From NCBI GenBank assembly GCA_014871385.1, contig CM026426.1, forward strand, positions 108,720,457-108,784,456: a DNA stretch of 64,000 bases. Direction: 5' to 3'. This DNA comes from Ceratodon purpureus (Eukaryota; Streptophyta; Bryopsida; Pseudoditrichales; Ditrichaceae). Below, in pieces: positions 24,401-34,984 of the stretch. The position numbers and the translations under genes are program-made. Under the pieces are notes generated by a model. That model was not told the origin of the DNA, ran no database searches, and worked only from the letters and a program-made list of their open reading frames with translations. How positions within the stretch are numbered: the stretch's first letter is position 1; every line of letters begins with the position of its first letter.

Positions 24401-25214
24401 CGTACCTCTTATCCATGCCCTGCATGGACTTTGCGGCTGATCGTGAGGCAGAGGATCCGACAAGTGGTAGTTCGAAGATGACGTCGCCGTTGAACTCCGG
24501 CGGCAGATACTCCACTCTCTCATGTCGGATGGAGTCGTAGTCTAACTTCTTCAGGAGGTTCTTCTTACCCGGCCGCGCAGTAAGCTTCTTCAACAGCGAT
24601 ACAATACTGACGGACTCGTCCAAAGAAGGGGGCATTGCCATGAGATCCGAAGCGCGAGTGTCCACAGCCGCCTCGGGACGGACAGGTTCTCTGGCGGGTA
24701 TATATCCGGCTGACTTTCGAGTCCGCGGGCTTCCGTCATCGTCAGAGGAGAGATTGATAACCGGGGTATCTAAGCCCGGCTCGACTTTTACTTTGGCAAG
24801 GAGAGTCGTCTCTGAGCCAGAGTCGGTCTTCAACTTCACGTCCACCGCTCCTGGTGTCTGGATGGTGCAAGTAGAGGACCGTCTGGGGGTCAGGATCTCG
24901 GTGGACGCAGCCATCTGGAAATCTGTGAGACCGTAGACTCTAAACCTACGAGGCGTGAGCCTCCACATCTTACAATCCCTCTCGTCCACAAATGAGACCT
25001 GGCCTAGTGTATGTGTGATCTCTCCAGTGAGCTCATCACAAATCTCCTCCTCAACGCTAATGGAGTCCTCTTGATACTGGAACCTAAGACTAAGACGCTG
25101 ACATGACACAAGAGCGTACCCATCATCATCTACCCGAAATGTAAGCGGAATTCCAACGCCATGTGCGTAAAGAAAAACGGAACCTAGGAACTGAGCCGGG
25201 ACAGGTAGCGCCAT
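21457..25214 (-). pseudogene. MULE-type transposase, right copy, two exons with a premature stop
   Basis: Exon 1 is 25214-23049 (722 codons, donor GAG|GTAACC), exon 2 is 22959-21457 (acceptor GATCTCAG). It aligns along its whole length with the left copy: YAHGVGIPLTF, WTKTITTNIS, GFMADSAQANWNAV, CQFHWTQSMVN and the SWIM finger GCTCPAFKKTM...YCKQMYYVL. In the SWIM finger the final metal ligand reads C-K-Q-M where the left copy has C-K-H-V, so the expected His is lost. A TAA at 22855-22857 replaces the Tyr codon found at the same place in the left copy (DLYVATVDD). Skipping it by an alternative 43-bp intron would create another stop. Two independent lesions indicate an inactive copy. Confidence 0.88.
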
Positions 25215-25731
25215 GGCGTAGGGAGTTCAGAAAGAGCGTCACAATCGACAAAGTGCAGAATTGAGAGGGTTGTTGCAGCATTTTCCACTGCATTTATACG
25301 TTTGTATTTGCTAATCTCAACTTGTCATAAGAGAGACGAATGTTGAAGAGACGATGAATACCTGACGGACTAAAAGGGGATGATGACTGGGTTTAGGGGC
25401 CCCCTATGTTTACTTGAAAGGACGATCATGCGACAAATCACCAGCCACTAGAAGGCTCTATAATAAGGACCAGCCGTCTCTTGATTGCCACTGAATATAA
25501 TTAGGGCTGGTACACCGTGTCAGAGTAAATTCCCTGACATGGGAAAAAGGGGAGGGATCTCAGCCGCCAATTCTAGGAATTTTGAGTTAAGGAAATCTTT
25601 ATATGGAAGGGCGCCAAAACAGTTAGAAGCGTCAAAAATAACAGTACTCATCCTGACGAGAGATATATTAAAGCAATGAGTGGCATTCTCCGGGATGTTT
25701 AGTGTGGTGAGAGAGCAGAATAGTGTCACAG
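25215..25731. promoter_or_regulatory. Bidirectional promoter between transposase and gene C, right copy
   Basis: On minus, CGTATAAATG (plus 25291-25300) lies about 80 bp upstream of the transposase ATG and is followed by TTCTGCACTTTGTCG, similar to the left copy's TTCTGCACCTTCAGTCG. On plus, CTCTATAATAAGG at about 25455-25467 may serve gene C, about 270 bp upstream of its ATG. Confidence 0.5.
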
Positions 25732-26686
25732 ATGCATGTCGATGATTCAACTGAAGTGGTCGCCACTCCTGTGAGAGAGAGAAAGAGAAAGAGGAAGGGG
25801 AGAGACAAGCTGTTTTCAAATTCGAAGGAGCTGACAGCTTCGAGGATGAGACAGGCTGAGGAACGGAGGCGACGTGTTGAGGGGTTTGGCGGGACCGTGA
25901 AGGCATTGAGTAAGGACTTCGCAAAACTTCCCGTCATAGCAGTACCTCGAGTAGCAAAGGGGGGCGGGTTGTGTGAGACATCGCCATCGCAGTGTGTGAC
26001 GCCGCTCCAGCAATCAATTCCCCTCACCATACCTGAGTGCTTAGAGGTACGTGTGTTAATTGTAGACATCATTAGTTTGTGCGCCCTTGCTCTTGCGGCC
26101 ATGTATAAGAAGGTAGAGAAGCTCCATGCTTAGTCTCTTTGTGCCCCCTCGTGGTGTTCTTAGCCTAAGCCTTGCTGTGCCTGGCTTCCACCTCGTTGCG
26201 GTTTTTGTGTGTGGGAGCGTAGTACAGTCAGAGTTTTGTTTAGAGTGTTGTTGTTAGAGTTTGTAGGGTGCGGGTCAGTCTACATAGTTTGTTGCCATGT
26301 TAAATCCTAAGTATGGAGGGAAGGTGAAGAAGGGTAGGTCGAAGAAGGGCCATGGGGAGGAGAGGTCGTCCGAGAATGAGAAGTCACCAGGAAGTGAGAA
26401 GAAGGATAGAAAGAAGAGAGCTGGAGATGAGAGGTCATCAGAAAGTGAAAGGAAAAGTAAGAAGAGGCCAAGTAGGCAGGAGCGTCCTGAAAAGCACAAG
26501 AAGACTAAGAAGGTTAGAATTGCGGAGTCCGCTGTCCAGCTAGAGCAGGTAAGATAGTACTCCCTGAAGTAAGGGTGGGAAAAGTTATTAGGGCATCGTC
26601 AGAGCGTCCAGTTCCACTGGATGTATCTAGGGTTTTAGAAAGGGTTCAACTCAGCTGACTAGTTAGGTTGCGACACATTGTTGCAG

Positions 26687-27918
26687 GAAGAAGGAGAGGA
26701 GGAGGTGCACGAGACGGCTATGGAGGAGACGCAGAAGGCGGCTGTAGAAGAGACGCAGGTCGTGGCTGCTGGGCAGAGGCAAGGAGGGGAGGGGTAGGAC
26801 GAGAGCATGGACCTGCAGGCGACGAAGCAGTCTAAACGGGAGGAACTGGCATGCGATGTCAACAAGGAGACGGCGATGGCCGAGGGCCCGAACGATGGTG
26901 CCGAGCATACATTGGAGAGTACACCTTCACCGAAGAGGGCGAAGACAGCCGAGGTGGAGACGGAAGAGAAAGATCCCTTGGTGGATGAAGAGGAGGACGA
27001 TGCAGAGACGCCGCCGGCTAAGCTGACATGGCCGCGGGTTAAGAAGGGGGAGGAGTTGCCGGAAAACCCTCTAGGAAAGGACGAGGGTGTGACACCAGCG
27101 GAGATAGAGGCTCGGATGATCAAGGAGTTCGAGAACGACACCTTTGTTGCAGTCAACCGGAGTCGGAAACTGCCGATAGAGAAGTTCTCGAGGTTGAGAA
27201 TTCCTTTATGCCGCATGGTTAGTATGCCCGAAGTCAGGCCAGTGTTGGAGTCCAAGGTCTTACGGTTGCAGAGCGAGTTCCGGTCCGGGTATAGAGTAGG
27301 GTCAGCAGTGTTCTATGTGGCTCTGACCGATACGAAAGGGAGGGAGAAGCTGGTTACAGATGAAATGGAGTTGGGCATGGGATCAGTTGGATAATGAATT
27401 CGACTTAGAATTGAATTCTGACCCCGATTTGAAGCCACTTCGCGGAAAGATGTTTTTCATTTACGATGGCAATCACCGCTACACGGCTTGGAAGCGCTAC
27501 ATCGACGAAGCGAAGATGGGAAACATGGACTGGCATCGCCTTCACGGTATGCGAGATTGCTTGGTGCTTGAGATCCATAAGAATCTGTATCCAAGTATTC
27601 TCAGGGCCATGCATTCAGTTAACAAGTAAGTACCATTCCGAGGCTAGATCTTAAAGTTTTTACTCAATGCTTGGTCGTCGATTTCATTAGATGAAGTTCG
27701 TGATATCTAATATCGTACGACGTGACAGGTCAAATGAGCAGGCGCATGTCAAGACAAATGTCTTGCACCAGATCAAGATGGTGCACAAGTATGGGCTGCT
27801 ACCCATAACGTATTTTGAGAATATCCTCAGCAAGGAAGAGTACGTGAAGGAGAAGACAAAGTCGACCAGTACTTGGTATCCATTGTCTTCAGAGACAATG
27901 GTCAACCACCTCTTCTCG
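26687..27918 (+). pseudogene. ParB/sulfiredoxin-like region of gene C, right copy
   Basis: The acidic linker (about 26687-27100) is followed by RIPLCRMVSMPEVRP, then GKMFFIYDGNHRYTAWKRYI (motif coded at 27440-27490). The arrangement matches ParB/Srx folds, in which a G-x-H/N-H-R loop forms the nucleotide or DNA phosphate site. Compared with the left copy, 11 nt are missing after the VTDE codons, shifting the frame so that KWSWAWDQ is read in another frame. The next exon (27729-27918) encodes KTNVLHQIKMVHKYGLLPIT, of unknown role. Confidence 0.75.
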
Positions 27919-28261
27919 GTAAATCCCTTAAATGTTTTCACTCCTGTCTGTTTTATAGAGTATGTCGGAATAATTAAATAAACTAACTTTCTTGGTTTAA
28001 TGCGGCGGGAAGAGATAGCAGGTGCAGGCGAGGAAGCATGCAATCACTACAAGCAGACGACGCCGCTGAACAAGCAAACAGGGGAGCGTTTACGTGAGCT
28101 CATTTTCAATCAGATTCTAAAGAAAAAAGAAGCCCTCAACAAGCTTTTTAGCAAGCTCCAAGCCGTTGCAAATCCTAAGAACGAGAAGGGATTTATTGAA
28201 GAGGTATGTAGTTTCTAGACTTTCTTTACTTAGAATTCTGCAAGTAAGTTTGTTTTTCCTT

Positions 28262-29180
28262 ATTGAGGCCCGGTTGAGGCCCTTCATTCTTCTACCCTGA
28301 CCGTGCCTTAGGTCTGGTTAGGCACCGAGAGACCCCTCCCAGCCTCAAGGGCGCGGTCAAGGAACCGGCCCCAAGGGGCCTTAACGTGCCCCTCTTGGGC
28401 TGAGAGGGGCCTGTAAGGCCCCTTGGGGCCGGTTTCCCGACCGCGCCCATGAGGCCCGGAGGGGTCTCTCGGTGCCGAGAAGCCCCTCCCGGCCTCATGG
28501 GCGCGGTCGGGTTTCCAGCCCGAAGGGGCCGTAACGGGCCCCTCTTGGGCTGAGAGGGGCCAAATAAGGCCCCTTCGGGCCGGAAACCCGACTGCGCCCA
28601 TGAGGCCCGGAGTGGTCTCTCGGTGCCGAGAAGCCCCTCCGGGCCTCACCGGCGCGGTCGGGTTCCCGGCCCCAAGGGGCCTATAGAGGCCCCTCTTGGG
28701 CTCAAAGGGGCCCGTTAAGGCCCCTTCGGGCCGGAAACCCGACCGCGCCTTTGAGGCCCGGAGGGGTCTCTCGGTGCCGAGAAGCCCTTCCCGGCCTCAA
28801 AGGCGCGGTCGGGTTTTCGGCCCGAAGGGGCCTTAACGGGCCCCTCTTAGCCGAAAGGGGGGCTTAAAGGGCCCACCAGGCTAATTAAGAACCCAATTAT
28901 AGAGTTCTTTATGCCTGATGGGCCATTTCGTCCCCTTTTACAATAAAATGGGGCCAGATTTCACCCCTTTGGGCCAGAAACCCGACCGCTCCACTAAGGC
29001 CCGGAAGGGGCTCTCGGTGCCGAGAAGCCCTTAAGGGCCTCGAAGGCGCGGTCGGGTTTCCGGCCCAAAGGGGCCGAAGATGTCGCTAGGTACCAAATCC
29101 CGACCGCGCCTTCGAGGCTGGGAAGGGTCTCTCGGTACCGAGAGCCCCTTTCGGGCCTCAAAGGCGCGGTCGGGTTTCTA
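28262..29180. repeat. GC-rich nested-palindrome tandem array inside a gene C intron
   Basis: Units of about 152 bp alternate two palindromes: GCGCGGTCGGGTTTCCGGCC with its reverse complement around a GGCCCCTCTT core, and GAGGCCCGGAGGGG-TCTCTCGGTGCCGAGAAG-CCCCTCCCGGCCTC. The CTCTCGGTGCCGAG centre recurs near 28467, 28619, 28770, 29008 and 29131 (the last reads CTCTCGGTACCGAG). Diverged units with AT-rich insertion occupy 28860-28970. Spurious minus-strand ORFs (SRHRETPPG repeats) arise from the array. The same TCTCGGTACCGAGA core forms the array at 34985-35345. Confidence 0.92.
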
Positions 29181-29521
29181 GACACTTAGTCAATTTTGGG
29201 TGTTATATTGCTTCTTGATTGTTGCTTTATGAATTAGAAGTTTAGGTAGGATGTGTTTAAATTTCAAATGATGACCAGTAGAACGTTACCGTCCAAATTA
29301 TTTTGACCCTCTAGGGGAGCTGCAAAGACAGGTGGCTCGTCATGTTCGGCATTGATAAGCCATTTGAATTTGCAGATTTCCTGGAAGGATCGATTGTTTT
29401 GGTCAATGACGTTATTAAACGCCTCCAGGAAGTGGTGTAGCTGCAACGGTGGAATGGCCTGATGAGCATTTGTAATGGCATGACTTTGTTTCTTACGTTG
29501 TTTGGGTTTACGTCCTTTCAG

Positions 29522-29970
29522 ATTCGGAACCATTACAACCATCGCCCTAATCAGAAGTGCGAGATGGGGCTAGACAAACTGCAGCTGATTGCGACCACCA
29601 ACGTGAAGGGGATGTATAAAGTGCGTTGGCTGAAGATGTGGAACGGCTCTGATAATACCAGGGCTGCAAACAGTTTTCCGAGGTCTTCGTGCAGTGAGTC
29701 TCAACTTCATGCTTGGCTGCACAAAGCATGCTTCTATGCGCTGCTGGAGGACGAGATCACGGAGAAGATTGAGCCTATCCTGCTGGAATATCCGCTTCCA
29801 GACTGGACTAAGGAAGTGAAGTCCTGGCAAGTGTACCTGAACTACTGAAAGAAGAAGGTTTGGCAAAAAGCTTTTCCAACTGTCTTTGGTGGAAAACATG
29901 CATTCCAGCGGAACGACACTTGGGACTAGGTGCCTAAGGGCAATCTCATCGTCAGCCGGTTTATCTATCG
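29522..29970 (+). pseudogene. Gene C, right copy: exon between ParB-like and methyltransferase-like parts
   Basis: From acceptor CTTTCAG at 29521 the frame encodes IRNHYNHRPNQKCEMGLDKL and ends QVYLNY with TGA (29846-29848). The same frame then continues KKKVWQKAFPTVFGGKHAFQ, a TAG, and VPKGNLIVSRFIYR up to donor CG|GTGAGT. It splices in phase 2 to 30057 (YYKRELMPKK). Continued sensible sequence after both stops argues for nonsense mutations rather than gene ends. No domain recognised. Confidence 0.6.
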
Positions 29971-30056
29971 GTGAGTATCAAAACCTTGGTATGCTCTTGT
30001 TTAGTTTAGTCTTTGCGCAAATGAAGAAATCTGACCCAATTCCCTCTGTTTTATAG

Positions 30057-31985
30057 ATACTACAAGAGGGAGTTGATGCCAAAGAAGGCGATCTCGGAAG
30101 AACCAAATTGGATGGATACCCAAACTGAGCCTGGCCATGACTCGTTCATCTTCATGGAGTATCAGAAGATCACATATCCGTCAGCGCATCTGAAGGAATG
30201 CGGTTGGTACATCGAGTGTGCGAAGACTTTCTGCCCCGCCGAGGAGGAAGATCTGAAGAGACGACTAGGTGTTATTAACGCCACTCCGGAGGAAGTACCT
30301 GACGTCGAAGAGGCTGCACCGGAGGACCCGAAAGTTGGTCAGAGGAGAAAGAAATCGCAGGCGCAGCTAGGAAGACGCGTAGCGCAGAGGACCACTGCCT
30401 CACAAGACGGTGGCACTGGTTCAGTTGCAGGGTCACCCGGTGATAACCGAAGAGGACAACGGTCCCCTAAATCTTCCAAGTCCCGACGTAGACTGGATGG
30501 ACCTTCGCCATCAGGGAACTCTTCTGGGACAGATTTTACTCTGTCTCAGCGTGAGTTTCGACTGGTTGACGAACCGAAGGAGCTGGAGTACGATACTTTC
30601 GATTTGATCATGAATGGTATGATCGATAAATCAATGTTCGATGCGGTGTACAAGTTCGCGAGCCAGTGCAATTCTGATAGAACCTGCCGGGTTTATGGGA
30701 GGAATCAAATGAAGGACGGAATGGTGGACCTTGTAGTAGCCCAGGTTCCGGACAACTCCCCGGTACCAGGCATATCAAGAACGGCCTCGGATGTCCCTAA
30801 GTGGAATGTCCTTCACAAGGACTGGTTCAAGAACACGTTCGTATTTGCCCATAATTTCTTGCACGATGATGGCGCCCTTGTCTTTGTTTACACTGACGAT
30901 AACTCCACAAGAAAGACTATCAGGTCCTTTTGCCCAAGCCTCGGGTTCAAGATGTTTAAGGAGTGGACCGGCTTCAACATACTGCCGCTTCGGGTTCCAT
31001 CTAGGGTTGAGACCACTAACCTTTTTAGGGTGGGTCTTTATGTCAGATGCACTCCGGATCCGAGGCCAGCATCTCTCTCCACCGGCACTCGGAACTCTGC
31101 CTTCACTCTGAAGCCAACTCACAGTGGAGATATTGACGTTGTTAAGGGAAACGTCCTTATGAACTCAGCTAACGCCAAGACTGTGAAGATGAACGGCGAT
31201 CGGCCTTGGCGTGGTCCTAAGGAACTTGATGATTATTTCTGGGGCTGCCTCGTCTTGTCTTGCACATCCCCTGGAGGCATTGTGGTTGACCTCACGGCGG
31301 GAACAGGTATGGCCTTACAGTCTTATGATACTGACTTTCCCGTACTTCCAGATTGTAGTTTGCCTTAATACTAACTCCCTTCTTTGTCGACTTTTGTAGG
31401 CGACTCCATACAAGTCTGTCGCAATCGTGGCCGTCACATTGTCGCTATTGAGGAGGACGAGGACATATTCAAGGAACTTCTTGCTCCGATGAGATCTGAC
31501 TTGGTTCCCCGTGCACCTGCCGGGGGCCATCACAGTGACCAAGAAGACGAAGACGACGACGACAATGACGATGACGAGGTTCCGCCGATCCTGATTGGAG
31601 AAGAAGATCTGGCTTACCATCCTCTGGAAATCCGACCGAAGAGCAGGCAGTGAGTGTAGTCGTCAGGTCTCGTATTAGTCAGAAATTTTGAACATTTTGT
31701 GATTCTACCAGTCAGGCTTAGAATCGTCTTTTCTCAGATATTGCCTTCGTATGCAGAGTGGCCCGAGTTCCCTTGTCGCCGATAGCTACGTTCTTCCGCA
31801 TTCCTGTTTACGCTAAGCAGGCAGCAAGACACCAGGCTGCATTACCTTCCCCAAAGAAACGGAAGACGAAGCGGAGATATGACCAGGCAGTTAAGGAGTA
31901 CCTACATTTGGAGGCTATTGTTGATAATACATTGGATCTAGGTGATGAAGACTCAGACTATTATGAAACATACCGTCGATATTAA
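30057..31985 (+). CDS. Methyltransferase-like C-terminal part of gene C (beta-class N4/N6 fold)
   Basis: The order of motifs is that of permuted beta-class amino-methyltransferases (N6_N4_Mtase): a motif IV-like strand DGMVDLVVAQVPDN (30715-30756), a middle region with WFKNTFVFAHNFLHDDGALV (a typical motif V-like helix and strand), then GGIVVDLTAGTG (31273-31306) joined by splicing to DSIQVCRNRGRHIVAIEEDE, equivalent to the AdoMet-binding FxGxG motif and following G-R-x-x-x-G-I-E strand. The catalytic D/S-P-P-Y is replaced by Q-V-P-D, so catalysis is doubtful. After it come an acidic run (DEDDDDNDDDE) and a basic last exon (KKRKTKRRYDQ). These three exons contain no stop until TAA 31983-31985. 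Confidence 0.7.
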
Positions 31986-32440
31986 GACCAAACTATTTTA
32001 TTGACACCAATATTTACTTAGTTTAAAATTTTGGTATTGTTGTAAAAATTTAAAAATTAAAATTAAAAGAGGAATGGAGGGTTATGTGAATCATGATTAG
32101 TGAACCAATTAGTCATGATTATGTTGGTTACTGTCCTATGTTGTACCATTCCTTGTTGCATAGGTATCGCATTAACCCATCTCTATTGGATTCCATTCTT
32201 CCAATTTTGGAATTCCAATTTCTGAATTTCCCTCCCTCCCTACCACAAAAGTTCTCGTACACCGGGAGACGCCAAACAGTGGAGGGGTAACAATTTAAAA
32301 ATTAAAATAAAATGAGAAGTAGAACCCCTTCTCAAAGAAGAGAAATTACAGATAAAACAGTAAATCAAAAAAAAAAAAAAAAAAAAACAAAAACAGTGAA
32401 AGGTCTTGAATCAAAAAGACACCCAATAGTTAAGATTTAA
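31986..32440. other. 3' flank of gene C
   Basis: AT-rich, with a run of A at about 32368-32387. No gene seen; probably the 3' untranslated region and spacer of the transposon. Confidence 0.5.
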
Positions 32441-33310
32441 AAAAAAAATGAAAAAAATGGAGCCGGGACACCCACTGGAAGAGAGGGACAGGCAGAGGGA
32501 CAGGGAGTGAGGGAGAGGGAGTGAGGGAGAGGGAGAGGGGAGGGAGGGGGAGTGACCGCGAGGGAGAGGGAGAGGGAGAGGGAGAGGGACAGGGAGTGAG
32601 GGAGAGGGAGAGGGACAGGGACAGGGAGTGAGGGAGAGGGAGGGAGAGAGGGACAGGGAGAGGGACCGGGAGTGAGGGAGAGGGAGGGGGAGAGGGAGAG
32701 GGAGAGGGAGAGGGACTGGGACAGGGATTGAGGGAGAGGGAGAGGGAGAGGGAGGGGGAGTGACCGCGAGGGAGAGGGAGAGGGAGAGGGAGAGGGGAGG
32801 GAGGGGGAGTGACCGCGAGGGAGAGGGAGAGGGAGAGGGACAGGGACAGGGAGTGAGGGAGAGGGAGAGGGAGAGGGACAGGGAGTGAGGGAGAGGGAGG
32901 GGGAGAGGGAGAGGGACAGGGACAGGGAGTGAGGGAGAGGGAGGGGGAGTGACCGCGAGGGAGAGGGAGAGGGAGAGGGAGAGGGAGAGGGAGAGGGAGA
33001 GGGAGAGGGAGGGGGAGTGACCGCGAGGGAGAGGGAGAGGGAGAGGGAGAGGGAGGGGGAGTGACCGCGAGGGAGAGGGAGAGGGAGAGGGACAGGGACA
33101 GGGAGTGAGGGAGAGGGAGAGGGAGAGGGAGAGGGAGAGAGGAGGGAGGGGGAGTGACCGCGAGGGAGAGGGAGAGGGAGAGGGAGAGGGAGAGGGACAG
33201 GGACAGGGAGTGAGGGAGAGGGAGAGGGACAGGGATAGGGACAGGGACAAGGAGTGAAGGAGAGGGAGAGGGAGAGGGAGAGGGAGAGGGAGAGGGAGAG
33301 GGAGAGTGAC
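32440..33310. repeat. GA-rich minisatellite (GGGAGA)n with GAGTGACCGCGAG spacers
   Basis: Hundreds of bases of GGGAGAGGGAGAGG interrupted at irregular intervals by GACAGGGAGTGAGGGAG and by GAGGGGGAGTGACCGCGAGG. The long Ser/Pro/Leu-rich open frame on minus and Glu/Arg frames on plus are artefacts of the period. It lies downstream of gene C in the right arm of the giant element. Confidence 0.95.
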
Positions 33311-33579
33311 GGCGCGGGAGAGGGACAGGGGTCCGGAGTCGCGTCGGGACAGGAAGGGGGGGGGGGTAGAGAGGGAGGGTGGGTGGTCTTCCAAAAAGAA
33401 AGTGTGTCTCGGAACTCTCTTAGAGCCAGGAGGGGGGGGCCTGCCGAATCCTACAGAGAGTACTATGTGGGGGAAGGGTTCTTTGTCCCATGTCGCGGCG
33501 GGACTCCCTGTCCCTGCTCGCGGCGGGACTCCTTGTCTCGCGTCGCGGCGACAGTCGGGGCTCGCGGCTGGGGTGTCGG

Positions 33580-33755
33580 GAGTCAGGAGTGGAGAGTCGG
33601 GAGTGGGGACTCGGGTCTCGAGACTCGGGTGTTGGGACTCGAGACTTGGGACTCGGGACTCAAGACTCGGGACTTGGGACTTGGGACTCGGGTCTCGGGA
33701 CTCGGGTCTCGAGACTCGGGTCTCGGGACTCGGGTCTCGGGACTCGTTTAATTTA
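33580..33755. repeat. Minisatellite (GACTCGGGTCTCGG)n
   Basis: Tandem units of about 7 and 14 bp built on GGGACTCGGG / TCTCGAGACTCGGG, many with internal TCGA palindromes. The sequence after 33760 is AT-rich and non-coding. Confidence 0.9.
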
Positions 33756-34066
33756 CAGAACCAAAGCAAAAAGAAGAATAAAAAAATAAAAGTAAAAACA
33801 ATAAAAGTAAAAGGGAAAGAAAAGGAGATTAAAATCAATAAATTAAAGATTAAAATGATCAAAAAATTTAAGATTAAAGACATAACAACTTTAAGGTTGT
33901 CGTTATAACTCGCATTTATAGTACTTACAAAATGGTACACGGTTTACAAAAACCTCTACACAAGGGCGTTGAACCTGCCAAAGAGGCGCCACTCCACTAA
34001 GCAACACGGTACCCCAATAATTTGCACACATTCCTAGCCAATTTCTAGGCTACCACCTACAAATGT

Positions 34067-34576
34067 CTAGGCTACACCATCCTCAACTACATCTGCTTTG
34101 TTTTCCGGGGCTATGATCTCCACCACATCCGTTGCATCTTCCTCCAACTTCTGCCGATAAGCCTGTGCCGCCTCCTGATCTTCGAAGCCCAACCAATGGA
34201 GATGAGAATCGGAATCATAGTCTTCAGCATCATCCATCTGCATATGGACAGTCTCCCCTTCATATTCAACGATGGTGAGAATGAGGGTATCTCCCCTACG
34301 TTCATAAGGCACCCATTGAGCTCCATCAAAATTTCCCTCCTCCTTCGACACCTCCTCCTTCGCCACCTCCACCTTGGGCATCTCCACCTTTGGCACCTCC
34401 ACATTTGGCACCTCCTCCTTGGGCACCTCCACCTTGGGCATCTCCACCTTAGGAACCTCCACCTTCGGCACCTCCACCATAGATCCTCCAGAACTGGATT
34501 CTCCCCTTCCCCTCTTCTTGCCAATAGTCTTCGAGCACTGCCCCTTGGAAGCCACCTTCACCACCTTGCGAACCAT
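34067..34576 (-). CDS. Small acidic protein with VEVPK-type repeats (169 aa), unrecognised
   Basis: The ATG at 34576 opens a basic N-terminus (MVRKVVKVASKGQCSK...KKRGRGESS). It is followed by about eleven degenerate pentapeptides of the form V-E-V/M-P-K (about residues 33-85), then a folded-looking acidic domain with WVPYERRGDTLILTIVEYEG and DYDSDSHLHWLGFEDQEAAQ. A TATA box (ATATAAG on minus, plus 34736-34742) lies 160 bp upstream and the leader is CT-rich. It is located in the right arm of the giant transposon, divergent from 35605-35874. Function unknown; a captured host gene or a transposon-specific gene are both possible. Confidence 0.6.
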   Translation of the reverse strand: MVRKVVKVASKGQCSKTIGKKRGRGESSSGGSMVEVPKVEVPKVEMPKVEVPKEEVPNVEVPKVEMPKVEVAKEEVSKEEGNFDGAQWVPYERRGDTLILTIVEYEGETVHMQMDDAEDYDSDSHLHWLGFEDQEAAQAYRQKLEEDATDVVEIIAPENKADVVEDGVA

Positions 34577-34735
34577 CTTGAGGAGAGGAGAGGAGGAAGG
34601 AAGAGAAGATTGAAGGAGAAGAGAGAAGAAGAGACGGAGAGGAGAGAAGAGTCCGACTCGAGAGGAGAGAGTGACAGAGAGAGTGAGAGAGAGAAGTGAG
34701 GAGAGAAGTGTGAGTTGTGAAGGGGAGTGGGACCC

Positions 34736-34742
34736 CTTATAT
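34736..34742 (-). promoter_or_regulatory. TATA box of the small minus gene
   Basis: GGCCCATATAAGGGG on the minus strand, followed by a CT-rich leader of about 150 nt before ATG 34576. Confidence 0.55.
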
Positions 34743-34984
34743 GGGCCCCACCGAGCCCCCTCGGCCGCCTCCACTTTCTAGGGCTGAGAGGCGGCTCCCT
34801 CCCAACCCTAGGAGAAGCCCTCCCTCCTTAGGGTTGGGAAGGTCGCTCCTTCCCAATCACAAGGAAGGGAGCCCCCTCCTAGGGTTGGAAGGGCGCCACC
34901 CTTCCAACCCTCAAGGGAGGAGAGGAGGCCGCCGCCTTCCTTAGCCGGCGGCCACCGATTTGGGGCGGTGGCCACCCTAAGGCG

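Larger units (their letters stand above)
25732..31985 (+). pseudogene. Gene C, right copy: ParB-like / DNA-methyltransferase-like protein, nine exons, damaged
   Basis: Proposed exons: 25732-26046, 26288-26548, 26687-27625, 27729-27918, about 28015-28203, 29522-29970, 30057-31306, 31400-31649, 31757-31985. Most junctions have canonical donors (GTACGT, GTAAGA, GTAAGT, GTATGT, GTGAGT) and matching phases; the 28015 acceptor is the least certain. Exons 1-2 are Lys/Arg-rich (RERKRKRKGRDK; KHKKTKKVR), suggesting nuclear localisation. Lesions: in-frame TAG at 26795-26797, a frameshift near 27360, TGA at 29846-29848 and TAG at about 29924-29926. Frame continuity and homology resume after each, so the gene decayed recently. 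It is divergent from the transposase and downstream of a shared promoter, exactly as in the left copy. Confidence 0.75.

Noticed and set aside
28292-28649. Repetitive minus ORFs with SRHRETPPG units
   Set aside because: Generated by the GC-rich nested palindrome array in a gene C intron.
32411-33940. 509-codon Ser/Pro/Leu-rich ORF on minus
   Set aside because: It is produced by the GA-rich minisatellite (period multiple of 3); no normal codon composition or homology.
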